Below are positions 1-7,951 of a stretch of DNA of 10,026 bases, piece by piece. Numbering within the stretch: the stretch's first letter is position 1; each line of letters begins with the position of its first letter. The DNA lies in assembly GCA_016184235.1 (NCBI GenBank), contig JACPDC010000378.1, positions 1 to 10,026 of the forward strand, in the 5' to 3' direction. The notes below the pieces were generated by a model. It was not told the DNA's origin. It saw only the letters and a list, made by a program, of their open reading frames with translations, and made no database searches. The position numbers and the translations under genes were made by a program. The stretch comes from Deltaproteobacteria bacterium. GTDB taxonomy: Bacteria > Desulfobacterota > Binatia > UBA9968.

Positions 1-873
1 GAATTGGATCTTTCCGGTATAACGCCGCAGGACCGCAGTCGCCTCCTGCAGTTGGGCCTGAGAAGAGTTGAGGAGCTCAACGGCCTCGCTCAACCCCTCG
101 TCGATATTGGCGAGATCCTTAAGCCGCAGCGCGTATCTCCCCAGCCTGCCCACCAGCGCGTCCTCGCCCTCGTAAAGGAGCTCCTCTCCTTCTTTACAGC
201 CCTGAAAGAGCTTCTCCGCGTGCATCAAGATATTTTTTCTCGCTTTGAGCTCCTCCTCTTCCCCGCTCCTCAGTTGGGCCTGGGAAATCTCATGCGCCTG
301 GGCGCGCAGCATTTCTTCCTCGCGCCGCTGCCTGTCCAGAAGCTCCCTGGCCTGCGCCAGACCGTTCCAGGCGAGACCAAGGCTGCGGTATTTTTCTTTC
401 ATCTCCTCTGCCCTGGCCTCCAGTCCTCCATAGGCATCGAGCAGGGAGAGATGGGCCTCGGCCCTGAGCAGCGCCTGGTGTTCATGCTGGCCGTAGATGT
501 GAATCAGCTGGCCCCCCGACTCGCACAGAAGAGCCAGCGGGCACAGGCTGCCGTTCAGGTAGATGCGGTTTTTTCCCGAGCGATTGACGATGCGCTTGAC
601 GACCAGCTCGTCTTCGCCCCCGTATTCCGCCTCCCGGAGCCTGTTCCGCAACGGCGGCGGCAGCGCTGCAAAGAGCGCCTCGACGCTGGCCTCTTCTTCC
701 CCGCGGCGAATGATCTCCGCCGAGACCCTACCGCCACAGATCAGGCCAAGGGCGTTCAGCACGATCGTCTTTCCCGCGCCGGTCTCGCCGGTCAGCACAT
801 TGAGCCCCGCGCCCAATTCCAGGGCCACTTCATCGATCACGGCAAAATTCTTGATACGGAGCTCACGCAACAT
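1..873 (-). CDS. recN: DNA repair ATPase RecN, N-terminal half (cut by window edge)
   Basis: RecN is an SMC-like ATPase that acts in the cytoplasm on double-strand-break repair. The visible 291 residues begin MLRELRIKNFAVID, the usual RecN opening. They carry a Walker A motif GETGAGKT at residues 29-36 and a RecN-type GQHEHQ Q-loop motif at about 128-133. From about residue 150 the chain becomes Glu/Lys/Arg/Leu-rich, as expected for the first arm of the coiled coil. Family members are roughly 550 residues, so about half, including the signature and Walker B lobe, lies beyond position 1. The start is the ATG at 871-873, 12 nt after the nadK stop; no strong Shine-Dalgarno sequence is seen, so translation may be coupled to nadK. 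The nadK-recN order is common in bacteria. Identification is secure; only completeness is unknown. Confidence 0.95.
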   Translation of the reverse strand, partial: MLRELRIKNFAVIDEVALELGAGLNVLTGETGAGKTIVLNALGLICGGRVSAEIIRRGEEEASVEALFAALPPPLRNRLREAEYGGEDELVVKRIVNRSGKNRIYLNGSLCPLALLCESGGQLIHIYGQHEHQALLRAEAHLSLLDAYGGLEARAEEMKEKYRSLGLAWNGLAQARELLDRQRREEEMLRAQAHEISQAQLRSGEEEELKARKNILMHAEKLFQGCKEGEELLYEGEDALVGRLGRYALRLKDLANIDEGLSEAVELLNSSQAQLQEATAVLRRYTGKIQF

Positions 874-885
874 CCGGAAACCCGC

Positions 886-1737
886 CTATCTCTCGCCCCA
901 CTTGAGCTTGTTGCGCAGAATCTCGAAGTAGCTTCTGGCAGGCGCCTTCACCAGAGAGACCGGGACCCGGTAGTCCCGAACCTCCACCACGTCGCCGTTG
1001 TTCAAAAGCACCCCCTGGTGTCCGTCCGGACTCAAGAAAACCGTATCTCCCGAGGAGCGCAGGCTCACGCGCACGGTGGCCTTGCTGGAAACGACGATGG
1101 GCCGGTTGGTCAACGTATGAGAGCAGATAGGGGACAGGACGATAGCGCCCAAGGAAGGATAGATAATCGGCCCGCCCGCGGCGAGCGAATAGGCGGTCGA
1201 CCCCGTGGGAGTGGAGATAATCAGCCCGTCCGCCCTGTAGGTGCAAAGATATTCCTTGCCCACGTAGGTCTCCAGATCGATAATCCGGGCGCGCGCCCCC
1301 TTGGTGATCACCGCGTCGTTCAGGACGCGAAACTTCTTGGTCTTGCGCTTCTTGCTGTGGATCTGGATCTCCAGGGTCATCCGCTTCTCGACGGAAAAAC
1401 GGCCGGCAAGGGTCTCCTCCAGCGCGGACTCCGCCTCGTCGACCGCAATCTCCGTGATGAACCCCAGACCGCCGAGATTCACCCCGAGAATCGGCACATT
1501 CGGCCGCTCCACCAGGCGGGCTATGCTGAGAAGGGTCCCGTCCCCTCCCAACACCACGATGAGGTCGGCCTTCCTGGCCATCTCTTGCTTGCTGCATGCC
1601 CTGCCTCCCGCCCGGGCCATGCCCGGCTCCACCAGCACCCGCTTGCCCTTCTCGGCGAGCCACGGCACGAGCCAGCTCACCATCTCAGCCGCCTTGGTCT
1701 CTTCGTACTTGGCCACCAGACCTACTACGCGAATCAT
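886..1737 (-). CDS. nadK: NAD kinase
   Basis: Phosphorylates NAD to NADP in the cytoplasm (polyphosphate/ATP-NAD kinase family). The 283-residue product has the expected length. It shows the catalytic GGDGTLL motif (around residue 65), the NDAVITKG segment equivalent to the conserved NE/D substrate-binding motif, and the GSTAYSLAAGGPI glycine-rich motif. The frame is open upstream to 1866, but the ATG at 1735-1737 is chosen because the family starts with a short beta strand (here MIRVVGLVAKY) and a GAGAGG-like ribosome site (GAGAGG) sits about 8-9 nt upstream. A weak sigma-70-like pair (TGGACA, minus strand at 1787-1792; TAAGGT at 1763-1768, 18-bp spacer) could drive nadK-recN, but the -10 is poor. 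Gene identity is firm. Confidence 0.95.
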   Translation of the reverse strand: MIRVVGLVAKYEETKAAEMVSWLVPWLAEKGKRVLVEPGMARAGGRACSKQEMARKADLIVVLGGDGTLLSIARLVERPNVPILGVNLGGLGFITEIAVDEAESALEETLAGRFSVEKRMTLEIQIHSKKRKTKKFRVLNDAVITKGARARIIDLETYVGKEYLCTYRADGLIISTPTGSTAYSLAAGGPIIYPSLGAIVLSPICSHTLTNRPIVVSSKATVRVSLRSSGDTVFLSPDGHQGVLLNNGDVVEVRDYRVPVSLVKAPARSYFEILRNKLKWGER

Positions 1738-1931
1738 CGACAATACCTCTCGTTCACCAGCGACCTTAGCACACCGGCGAAAAAAATGTCCACGAGGAAT
1801 AAGCAAGGGGAGGCCTGCTCTGCGAAGCCGAGGGAGCTTCCCGCCGGCGGCGCCGCTCAAGCTCAATGCAATAGCTCCTTCGGGGAACGCGCTCTCGGCT
1901 GCGGCCGATGGACTGTCCTCGCTTTGCTCGG

Positions 1932-1987
1932 AATCTCAGATCGCAGATCTCATATCTCAGATTTGAGATTTGAAATTTGCCATTTGA
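1932..1987. repeat. Imperfect heptanucleotide tandem array, eight units
   Basis: Reads as consecutive 7-mers: AATCTCA, GATCGCA, GATCTCA, TATCTCA, GATTTGA, GATTTGA, AATTTGC, CATTTGA. The first four follow a GATCTCA pattern and the last four a GATTTGA pattern. The junction forms a small hairpin (ATCTCA at 1954-1959, TGAGAT at 1964-1969, loop GATT). It lies in non-coding DNA between the broken molybdopterin gene and nadK. Similar 7-bp arrays with different units occur at 6567-6594 and 9900-9927. Confidence 0.85.
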
Positions 1988-2016
1988 AATCCCGAAGGGG
2001 CAGCCTCATTCGCGCT

Positions 2017-2043
2017 CCCCTCGGTCGCTCCGCAAGCGAGGGG
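2017..2043. repeat. GC-rich inverted repeat (CCCCTCG / CGAGGGG)
   Basis: Perfect 7-bp arms at 2017-2023 and 2037-2043 enclose 13 nt; an alternative inner pairing uses TCGCT and AGCGA. There is no T-run on either side, so it is not a convincing intrinsic terminator, although it lies downstream of the molybdopterin gene and could act as a transcript-end structure. Confidence 0.4.
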
Positions 2044-2115
2044 GCTCGCCGGGACAAGCCGAAAGCACCAGTCGTGCAGGTTCAAAGAACCCACAGGTCT
2101 ATTGTTTTCGGCGCG

Positions 2116-2183
2116 TGAGGCGAGTCCCTGAGCGGGTTCCCGAAGAGGAGGCACCGGAGCGAAGCGACGGGGCGGCCGCCTCA
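2116..2183. repeat. Long-spaced inverted repeat around the molybdopterin gene stop codon
   Basis: TGAGGCG at 2116-2122 is the exact reverse complement of CGCCTCA at 2177-2183, with 54 nt between them. The distal arm contains the TGA stop of the molybdopterin subunit (2181-2183, minus strand), and the palindrome GGCGGCCGCC lies next to it (2171-2180). It could be a 3'-end structure or mobile-repeat remnant; chance cannot be excluded for 7-bp arms this far apart. Confidence 0.3.
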
Positions 2184-4383
2184 GACGGCCGGTCTGGAGG
2201 ATTTCAGGGCGGCGTAGATCTTCTCAGCGGTCAGCGGAAGATCGAAGATCCGGACGCCGACCGCGTCCTCAAGCGCGTTTGCGACGGCGGCGGCCGTGGC
2301 GATGATGCCGTTCTCTCCGATCTGTTTGGCGGCAAAGGGACCCGGGCCGGCCGGATCCTCGACCAGCACGGTCTTCAGCTCCGGCAGATCCTCCGTGCGT
2401 CACCACCTCTTCCATGGTGGCGTAGCCCAGACCCTGGATCACCCCTCCCTCGATCTGTCCTTGATGGGTGAGGGGGTTGATTACCGTTCCCACGTCGTGC
2501 GCCGTGACGATCCGTCTCACCTTGAGCAGCCCGGTTTCTCGATCCACTTCCACCTCGGCTATTTGGGCCACGAAAGCGGCAACGGGCGAGCGGCTCTTGA
2601 TCTGGTAGGTCTTGCGAACCCTTAGATACCCATTCTCCCTGGCGGCGTGCCGCGCGACTTCCGCAAAAGAGAGGCCCTTCCTGGCGCCGAGCGCCGCTGT
2701 GAAGCGACCCTTTTCCAGCCTGATCTCGCCGGGGAGGCAACCCAAGAGCGCAGCCGCCGCGGATGTCATCTTCTCCCGCAGCTCCTGGGCGGCTTCGAGC
2801 ACCGCCTGTCCGCTCATGGCGGTAATCTTGCTTCCTCCAGGCGCGGCGTCGTTCTCGAAAGTCTCGGTATCCCCGATCTCGACTTGGATCTCGTCAGGCG
2901 AGTTGGTCAGGACTTCGGCGGCGATCTGTTGCAGCAGGGTGTGCGTGCCGGTGCCCGTGTCGGGGACCGCGGTAAGAATCGTGACTTTTCCGTCTGACGA
3001 CGCCGAGATCTCCGCATTCGCCTCTCCGGAGCCGCCGACATGCCGGAAAGAGACTCCGATGCCGCGACCGATGCTTTTGCCGGCCTTCGATTTTCCCCAA
3101 CCCGCCTTCGCAGCCGCCGCCTCAAGCGTCTCGCGGCAGCGCACCTTATCTACGGCTCTACCGCCGGGCAATTTGTCCCCGTCTTTCAAGAGATTCTTAA
3201 GGCGAAACTCCAAGGGATCCATTCCCAGCTCTTTGGCAATCAGGTCGGTATGAGATTCCACCGCAAAAACCACCTGGGGCTGGCCGGGAGCGCGATAGTA
3301 GCCGCAGGGGACGTTGTTGGTGTAGACCCCGTAAGAGCGAATCGCATAGTTTGGAATCCGGTAGACTCCCGTAGAGTGGGTGGCGCCGCCGAGATTCGGT
3401 ATCTCGCCGGGCTTGAATGCGGCATACGCGCCGCTATTGAAAACCACTTCCGCCTCGCGCGCTATAAGGCTGCCGTTTCTTTTGACTCCCGTCTTGAGCC
3501 GCACCAGCGACGGATGGCGCGGATCTCCCGCGGTCAGCTCCTCGGCATAGGTCATCACCATTTTCACGGGACGCCTGGCCGTCTTGGCAAGCTCATAACA
3601 GACGGGAATGTCCATCAGGGAGCCTTTGCCGCCGAAGTCGCCGCCCACAGCAACGATATGAACCCGAATACGATCCTTCGGTATGTCCAATTGCTTCGCG
3701 AGCTGCTGCTTCAAACGGAAAGGGGCCTTGCAGGAAGCCCAGACCGAAATACGACCCGAGCCGTCCACCGCGACCACGGCCGAATGCGGCTCGAGATAGG
3801 CCTGATGGGCCAGCTGGGTCCGAAAGGTATGTTCCAAGACCAAATCCGCCTCTTTGAAGCCGGCGCCCACGTCGCCCAACGACCAATTCTGAATGGCGAA
3901 GACGTTGGGAAGGGTCTCGGGAGGAGGATGAAAGCCCCTGTAGGACGACAGCTCCTCATGCACCAGTGCGGCGCCGGGCGCCATCGCCTCCCGCGGATCG
4001 AATACCGCAGGCAGCTCCTCGTAATCGATTTCGATCAGAGAGAGCGCCTCCTCCGCCGCATCGAGACTCTCGGCCGCAACCGCCGCTACCTTCTCGCCCG
4101 TAAAGCGCGCTTTACCCTGGGCCAGGATCGGGTTGTCCTGGAGGCTCAGCCCGACACGAAAAGGGGGCAGATCCTGGCCGGTGAGAACGGCGAGAACGCC
4201 TCTCACCTTTTTCGCCTTCTCGGTATTCACCCGCGCGATCCGGGCATGGGCAAAAGGGCTGCGCAGACATTTTCCCCAAACCAGCCCCGGCAGCTGCACG
4301 TCGGCGGTGTAGAGAGTTTGTCCACCGACCTTTGCCGGCCCTTCGATCCTGCCCAGCGGGCGCCCTACCACTTTAAGCTTCAT
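2181..4383 (-). pseudogene. Xanthine dehydrogenase/CO dehydrogenase-type molybdopterin-binding subunit, broken by deletion and frameshift
   Basis: Large subunit of a molybdenum hydroxylase, which would oxidise a (hetero)aromatic or aldehyde substrate with water as oxygen donor; the substrate cannot be told. The first frame gives about 660 family-like residues: N-terminal hammerhead domain (from MKLKVVGRPLGRIEGPAKV), Mo-cofactor loop GGDFGGKG (247-254), GYYRAPGQPQ (361-370), PDTGTGTH (474-481), GGSKIT (517-522) and GQIEGGVIQGLGYATMEE (642-659). At 2394-2400 the family-like reading jumps to another frame. That frame resumes with EDLPELKTVLVEDP, QIGENG and IFDLPLTAEKIYAAL and stops at 2181. About 15-20 residues usually found between these blocks are missing, so this is a deletion of about 50 nt, not a single-base slip. 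Without re-framing, the first frame runs to 2269 with an unrelated Arg-rich tail. The catalytic Glu (in QIGENG, codon 2313-2315) is in the displaced part. The ATG at 4381-4383 has an AGGGGA ribosome site that overlaps the phnE stop, so translation is probably coupled. No iron-sulfur or FAD subunit gene is visible. Confidence 0.88.
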
Positions 4384-4393
4384 CCGTATTCCC

Positions 4394-5341
4394 CTAAACT
4401 ACTAATCTTCTCAGACGCGAACTCGCGTAGTCTACTACCATGACCAACGCGATCAGGACAAGCACGATAGCCGCCGCCTCCTGATACTGGAACGTCCTGA
4501 AGCTCGTATTCATCAGGTAACCGATTCCGCCCGCGCCGATCAAGCCCAGGACGGAGGCCGCGCGGATGTTGGTCTCCAGCCGGTACAGAGTAAAAGAGAT
4601 CAGATCCGGCAGCACCTGCGGCAGCACGGCGAAGGTGAGAATCTGCGTGTAACCGGCGCCGGTGGCGCGGATCGCCTCCACCACCCCCTCGTCGATGTTT
4701 TCCACCGATTCCGACAGGAGCTTTCCCAGCACCGTGGCCGTGTGGATGAAAAGCGCCAGAGTGCCGGCGAAGGCGCCCAGGCCGACCGCGGCCACAAACA
4801 GGAGACCGAGCGCGAGGTCGGGAATCGTGCGCAAGAGATTCAAGAAGAGGCGCGCGCCGTGGTATACGGCCGGATGGGGGGCCGTGTTCCGCGCCGCCAG
4901 AAACCCGACCGGAAACGCCACCACGAGAGCGAGAAAGGTGCCCGCCAAGGCCATCTGGACGGTCTCGATCGTCGCCCCCATGATGGTTTGCGGAAAAGTG
5001 TTGTCCCACCATCGCTGCCTGAGACGCGCCTGCTCGTCGGAGACAGGCAGCGGCAGCACAAGCGCGGCGACCGACAGATTCTCAGGCAGGAAATAGCTCT
5101 TGGGATCGGCGACCTTGGAGAAATCCGGCGGCAGCATCCGCCCCAGGGTGGTAAAGATCTGCGGTATCCCGTGAACCAGCTCCGCGGGCCTGATCTTGGC
5201 CCCCAGGAACGACCACCAGAGAAGCAGCAAGAAAGCTGCGAGCAATACGAAAAAACGCGCGCCCTTTTTAGGAGGCGGGGGGGCTTTGCGAAAAATATCC
5301 GCTTCGTTCTTATCCGTGCGCCCATATGACTGCGTTGCCAA
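4394..5341 (-). CDS. phnE: PhnE-family ABC transporter permease (phosphonate-type)
   Basis: Inner-membrane permease of the family that imports phosphonates or related anions together with a PhnC ATPase and PhnD binding protein. The 315 residues show an N-terminal helix (about 29-47), a long presumably periplasmic segment (48-118), then several helices. The EAA loop reads EAIRATGAG at about 222-230, with LP at 240-241. The blocks RTIPDLALGLLF and RLETNIRAASVLGLIGAGGIG are PhnE hallmarks. The start is TTG at 5339-5341: a GGGAGG ribosome site lies 8 nt upstream and no other good in-frame start exists nearby. No phnC or phnD is present; the upstream neighbour is divergent and the downstream neighbour is the molybdopterin gene, 10 nt away. 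The real substrate is therefore uncertain; the phnE name reflects family only. Confidence 0.87.
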   Translation of the reverse strand: MATQSYGRTDKNEADIFRKAPPPPKKGARFFVLLAAFLLLLWWSFLGAKIRPAELVHGIPQIFTTLGRMLPPDFSKVADPKSYFLPENLSVAALVLPLPVSDEQARLRQRWWDNTFPQTIMGATIETVQMALAGTFLALVVAFPVGFLAARNTAPHPAVYHGARLFLNLLRTIPDLALGLLFVAAVGLGAFAGTLALFIHTATVLGKLLSESVENIDEGVVEAIRATGAGYTQILTFAVLPQVLPDLISFTLYRLETNIRAASVLGLIGAGGIGYLMNTSFRTFQYQEAAAIVLVLIALVMVVDYASSRLRRLVV

Positions 5342-5390
5342 GGTTTGTCCCTCCCGGCGATGGATTTTGTGGAACTTCTTTTACCATCTT

Positions 5391-5407
5391 GAGCGGCCTC
5401 TTTGCCA
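5391..5407 (-). promoter_or_regulatory. Weak sigma-54-like -24/-12 element upstream of phnE
   Basis: On the minus strand this reads TGGCAAAGAGGCCGCTC. The GG and GC are exactly 10 bp apart and TGGCA matches the -24 box, but the -12 box is CCGC instead of TTGC and the sixth base also differs. The predicted start would be near 5382, about 40 nt before the phnE TTG. I saw no copy of the dyad found at 7952-7972 in this intergenic stretch (5342-5475). Confidence 0.22.
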
Positions 5408-5475
5408 CCCTTTTTTCTAAGACTTGCTGCGGATTGACAGCGCGCGCGGCGTGGAGTAGTCAGGGCAGACACCCG

Positions 5476-6597
5476 ATGCGACAAAAGCTGCTCCTTACCC
5501 TCTTGGGACTTTTGCTTGGCTTGACAGCCCTCGGCGGGTTCCTTTGCGGGATATCGCCGGGATGGAACGAAACCATCGACTGGCGGGGCATTGTCTTTGA
5601 GGCGGCCCTGTTCGTTTTCGTTTTTTTTTGGAACCTGGCAGTCCTGCCGCACTGGAAATCAACCAAGACACTGTCTCTCGGCTCCCTCCTCTTCCTGGTG
5701 GCGAGCTTCACCGACGTCCACGACGAATTTTTCCTTCAGCCCTACTGGGTCAACCTGTTGATTGAAGATCCCTCCCAGGCCCTGGGCGCGGGGCTGATCG
5801 GATTGGGGATCTGGTTCTGGGTGCGCGAGAAGGAGGGGCTCTTGGACCAGCTCCAACAGCAGCGCGACTTCGAGGCGTCGTTGATCCCCAAGCTCTCCCA
5901 TGACCTGAGGGCGCCGCTGACCAATCTCTGCGGCATGACCAGCGTCGCCGAAGAAGATCCCAAGTTCCTGGAGGACCCCAAGCGGCGGCAGGAATACCTC
6001 GAGGTTATGTGGCGCGGGGCAAAGGAGATGTGTCTGCTGATCGACAATATTCTGGAGAGCCATCGCCTGAAATCAGGGACCGTGGAGCTAAAGCCCGGCG
6101 CCGTCTCCTTGGCTCCCTTGCTGGACGAGATCTGCAAGGATTTTTATTACCAAACCAAGAAAAAGGAGATCACTATCGTCAAGGATTGCCCTGATCGGGC
6201 GCTGACGCTCGAGGCAGACCAAGTGAAGGTCATGAGAATCGTGCAAAACCTGCTGGCTAATGCCATCCGCTTCTCGCCCCAGGGAGGCAAAATCACCTTA
6301 AGGGCCAGGGCTGAAAACGGCGGGGTTACCGTCCGGGTGGCGGACGAGGGTCTAGGCCTGGAGCGCGACCAGATCTCCGCCATCATGCAAGACGCCCCCA
6401 TGGTCAAGAAAAAAGAGGCCGAGGGGGACAACAAGGGCTACGGCATCGGGTTGAAGGTCGTAAGGGAGTTTGTCCAGCTTCACCGCGGGCGTTTTTGGGT
6501 GGAACCTAATTCGCCCCACGGCGCCCAGTTCTGCTTTACGCTGCCTTTGCGCCAGTCGGACCCCAATCCAAAATCTAAAATCCAAAATCCAAAATAG
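5476..6597 (+). CDS. Membrane sensor histidine kinase
   Basis: Autophosphorylating kinase of a two-component system, paired with the regulator that starts 4 nt downstream. The 373 residues show about four hydrophobic helices (roughly 4-24, 39-57, 66-80 and 102-116) with short connections and no recognisable PAS, HAMP or periplasmic sensor domain. A short linker (118-135) follows. The phosphoacceptor box is KLSHDLRAPL with His142. The ATPase domain has N-box NLLANAIRF (Asn258/Asn262), G1 box ADEGLG (Asp290) and G2 box GYGIGL (321-326). The catalytic part appears complete. The ATG at 5476 is chosen because it begins the first membrane helix; the frame is open further upstream but the extra residues look non-coding. 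There is no strong ribosome site. A TTGACA at 5434-5439 is a possible -35, without a good -10. The last residues, NPKSKIQNPK, come from a heptanucleotide repeat and are probably not functional. Confidence 0.92.
   Translation: MRQKLLLTLLGLLLGLTALGGFLCGISPGWNETIDWRGIVFEAALFVFVFFWNLAVLPHWKSTKTLSLGSLLFLVASFTDVHDEFFLQPYWVNLLIEDPSQALGAGLIGLGIWFWVREKEGLLDQLQQQRDFEASLIPKLSHDLRAPLTNLCGMTSVAEEDPKFLEDPKRRQEYLEVMWRGAKEMCLLIDNILESHRLKSGTVELKPGAVSLAPLLDEICKDFYYQTKKKEITIVKDCPDRALTLEADQVKVMRIVQNLLANAIRFSPQGGKITLRARAENGGVTVRVADEGLGLERDQISAIMQDAPMVKKKEAEGDNKGYGIGLKVVREFVQLHRGRFWVEPNSPHGAQFCFTLPLRQSDPNPKSKIQNPK
6567..6594 (+). repeat. Four-unit heptanucleotide repeat at the kinase/regulator junction
   Basis: Exact phasing: TCCAAAA, TCTAAAA, TCCAAAA, TCCAAAA, then the kinase stop TAG at 6595-6597, GAA, G and the regulator ATG at 6602. 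The array encodes the last residues of the kinase. Because 7 is not a multiple of 3, a change of one unit shifts the reading frame. By direct reading, loss of one unit gives ...AAT AGG AAG ATG, open into the regulator; gain of one unit moves the stop to 6618-6620, inside the regulator gene. Confidence 0.9.
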
Positions 6598-6601
6598 GAA
6601 G

Positions 6602-7945
6602 ATGCCAAACAAGATTTTGATCGTCGACGACGAGCCGTTCAACCTGGACCTCCTGGAGCAGGAGCTGGGCGATCAGGGCTACGCGGTCGAGCGTGCCGCC
6701 GACGGCGCGGAGGCGCTGAAAAAAGTCGAATCCCTCGCGCCGGATCTCATTCTGCTGGACTACCAGATGCCCGAGATGCACGGCCTCGAGGTCCTCAAGG
6801 AGATCCGGGCAAGAAAGATCGAGGTGCCTGTCATCATGATCACGGCTCACGGCACGATCGAGCGGGCGGTCGAGGCGATGAAGGAAGGGGCTTATGATTT
6901 TATCCCTAAGCCGTTTGATCCGGATCACCTGGCCCTCGTCGTCCGAAAGGCCCTGGAGCGGGCAAGGCTGCAAAGAGACGTAGAGATCCTTTCCGAAGAG
7001 CTGGGTGAAAGGCATCACCTGGTGGTGGGCAAGAGCGCCAATATCCATCAAGCCGCGGAGGTGGCCAAGAAGGCGGCCGGCAGCAAGGCCACCGTGCTCC
7101 TCCTGGGAGAGAGCGGGACCGGCAAAGAGCTTTTTGCGCGCGCGATCCACAACTGGAGCGACCGGAACGGCAACCCATTCATCGCGATTAATTGCGTCGG
7201 CCTCTCCAGAGAGCTTTTAGAAAGCAATCTCTTCGGCCATGAGAAAGGGGCCTTCACCGGCGCCCATGAGCTCAAGAAGGGAAAACTGGAGCTGGCGGAC
7301 GGCGGGACAGTCTTCTTCGATGAAATCGGAGATGTCTCGGCGGAAATTCAGACCAAGCTCCTGAGATTTCTCCAGGAGCGGGAGTTTGAGCGCGTGGGCG
7401 GCAACAAGCCCCTCCGGGTGGATGTCAGGATCATCGCGGCAACGAATCGCGATTTAGACCGCGCAGTCAAAGAGGACCGCTTCCGGGAAGATCTCTATCA
7501 CCGTCTCAATGTAATATCCGTCACCCTGCCGCCCTTGAGGGAGAGGAAAGAAGACATTCCCGCCCTGGCGGATTTTTTCCTCAGGCGGTGTTCCAAAGAG
7601 ACCAAAAAAAACTTTACCGGTATAGATCCGGAGGCCCAAAAAAAACTCCTCGGCTATGATTGGCCGGGAAATGTGCGCGAGCTGGCCAATGTGATTGAAC
7701 GGGCCGTCGTGTTGGGACAAGGGCCGGAAGTCACGTCCAAGGACTTACCCGCTGCGGTCTTTGCGCCCGCCCCATCGGTCTCCCGCAACAGCTTGTCGTA
7801 TCACGAGGCGGTGGAGGCCCATAGAAAACAGTTAATCGTGCAGGCTCTTGACCAGGCCAACGGCAACCGTGTCGCCGCGGCCAAGGCGCTGGGTCTTCAC
7901 AGAACCCACTTGATGAAGCTGATGAAGTCCCTGGGGATCGACTGA
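6602..7945 (+). CDS. NtrC-family sigma-54-dependent response regulator
   Basis: Activator of sigma-54 RNA polymerase, presumably phosphorylated by the kinase encoded just upstream. The 447 residues have three domains in order. The receiver (about 3-118) has acidic residues Asp9/Asp10, phosphoacceptor Asp53 (LLDYQMP), Thr81 and Lys103. The AAA+ domain (about 140-370) has Walker A GESGTGKE (169-176), an intact sigma-54 contact loop GAFTGA (216-221), Walker B GTVFFDEIG (235-243), the arginine-finger region FREDLYHRLNV (294-304) and the WPGNVREL sensor motif (354-361). The Fis-type helix-turn-helix is at about 405-447 (NGNRVAAAKALGLHRTHLMKLM). The ATG at 6602 is preceded by AGGA overlapping the kinase stop, so the two genes are probably translationally coupled. 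The frame is open upstream through the repeat, but family alignment begins at MPNKILIVDDE. All residues needed for activation are present. Confidence 0.96.
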   Translation: MPNKILIVDDEPFNLDLLEQELGDQGYAVERAADGAEALKKVESLAPDLILLDYQMPEMHGLEVLKEIRARKIEVPVIMITAHGTIERAVEAMKEGAYDFIPKPFDPDHLALVVRKALERARLQRDVEILSEELGERHHLVVGKSANIHQAAEVAKKAAGSKATVLLLGESGTGKELFARAIHNWSDRNGNPFIAINCVGLSRELLESNLFGHEKGAFTGAHELKKGKLELADGGTVFFDEIGDVSAEIQTKLLRFLQEREFERVGGNKPLRVDVRIIAATNRDLDRAVKEDRFREDLYHRLNVISVTLPPLRERKEDIPALADFFLRRCSKETKKNFTGIDPEAQKKLLGYDWPGNVRELANVIERAVVLGQGPEVTSKDLPAAVFAPAPSVSRNSLSYHEAVEAHRKQLIVQALDQANGNRVAAAKALGLHRTHLMKLMKSLGID

Positions 7946-7951
7946 ATCAAA

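Larger units (their letters stand above)
1738..2180. other. Gene-free 443-bp interval with repeats and GC-rich dyads
   Basis: I see no credible gene here on either strand: the frames crossing it are antisense extensions of neighbouring genes with no domain-like content. It holds a 7-bp repeat array (1932-1987), a compact dyad (2017-2043) and a long-spaced dyad that includes the stop codon of the preceding molybdopterin gene (2116-2183). No tRNA- or rRNA-like fold was recognised. The nadK promoter should lie in the part nearest 1738. Confidence 0.6.

Noticed and set aside
1738..1866. N-terminal extension of NAD kinase
   Set aside because: The added residues are Arg/Gly-rich and not family-like, and the ribosome site fits the ATG at 1735-1737.
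1932..1994. Repeat arrays as CRISPR
   Set aside because: Units are 7 bp, directly abutting, with no spacers and no cas genes.
4..2118. Long plus-strand open frame of 704 codons
   Set aside because: It is antisense to recN and nadK, both firmly identified by motif; its translation has no domain-like character and ends in repeat-derived sequence.
3040..4443. Plus-strand open frame of 467 codons
   Set aside because: Antisense to the molybdopterin subunit, whose motifs are unambiguous; long antisense frames are expected in GC-rich genes.
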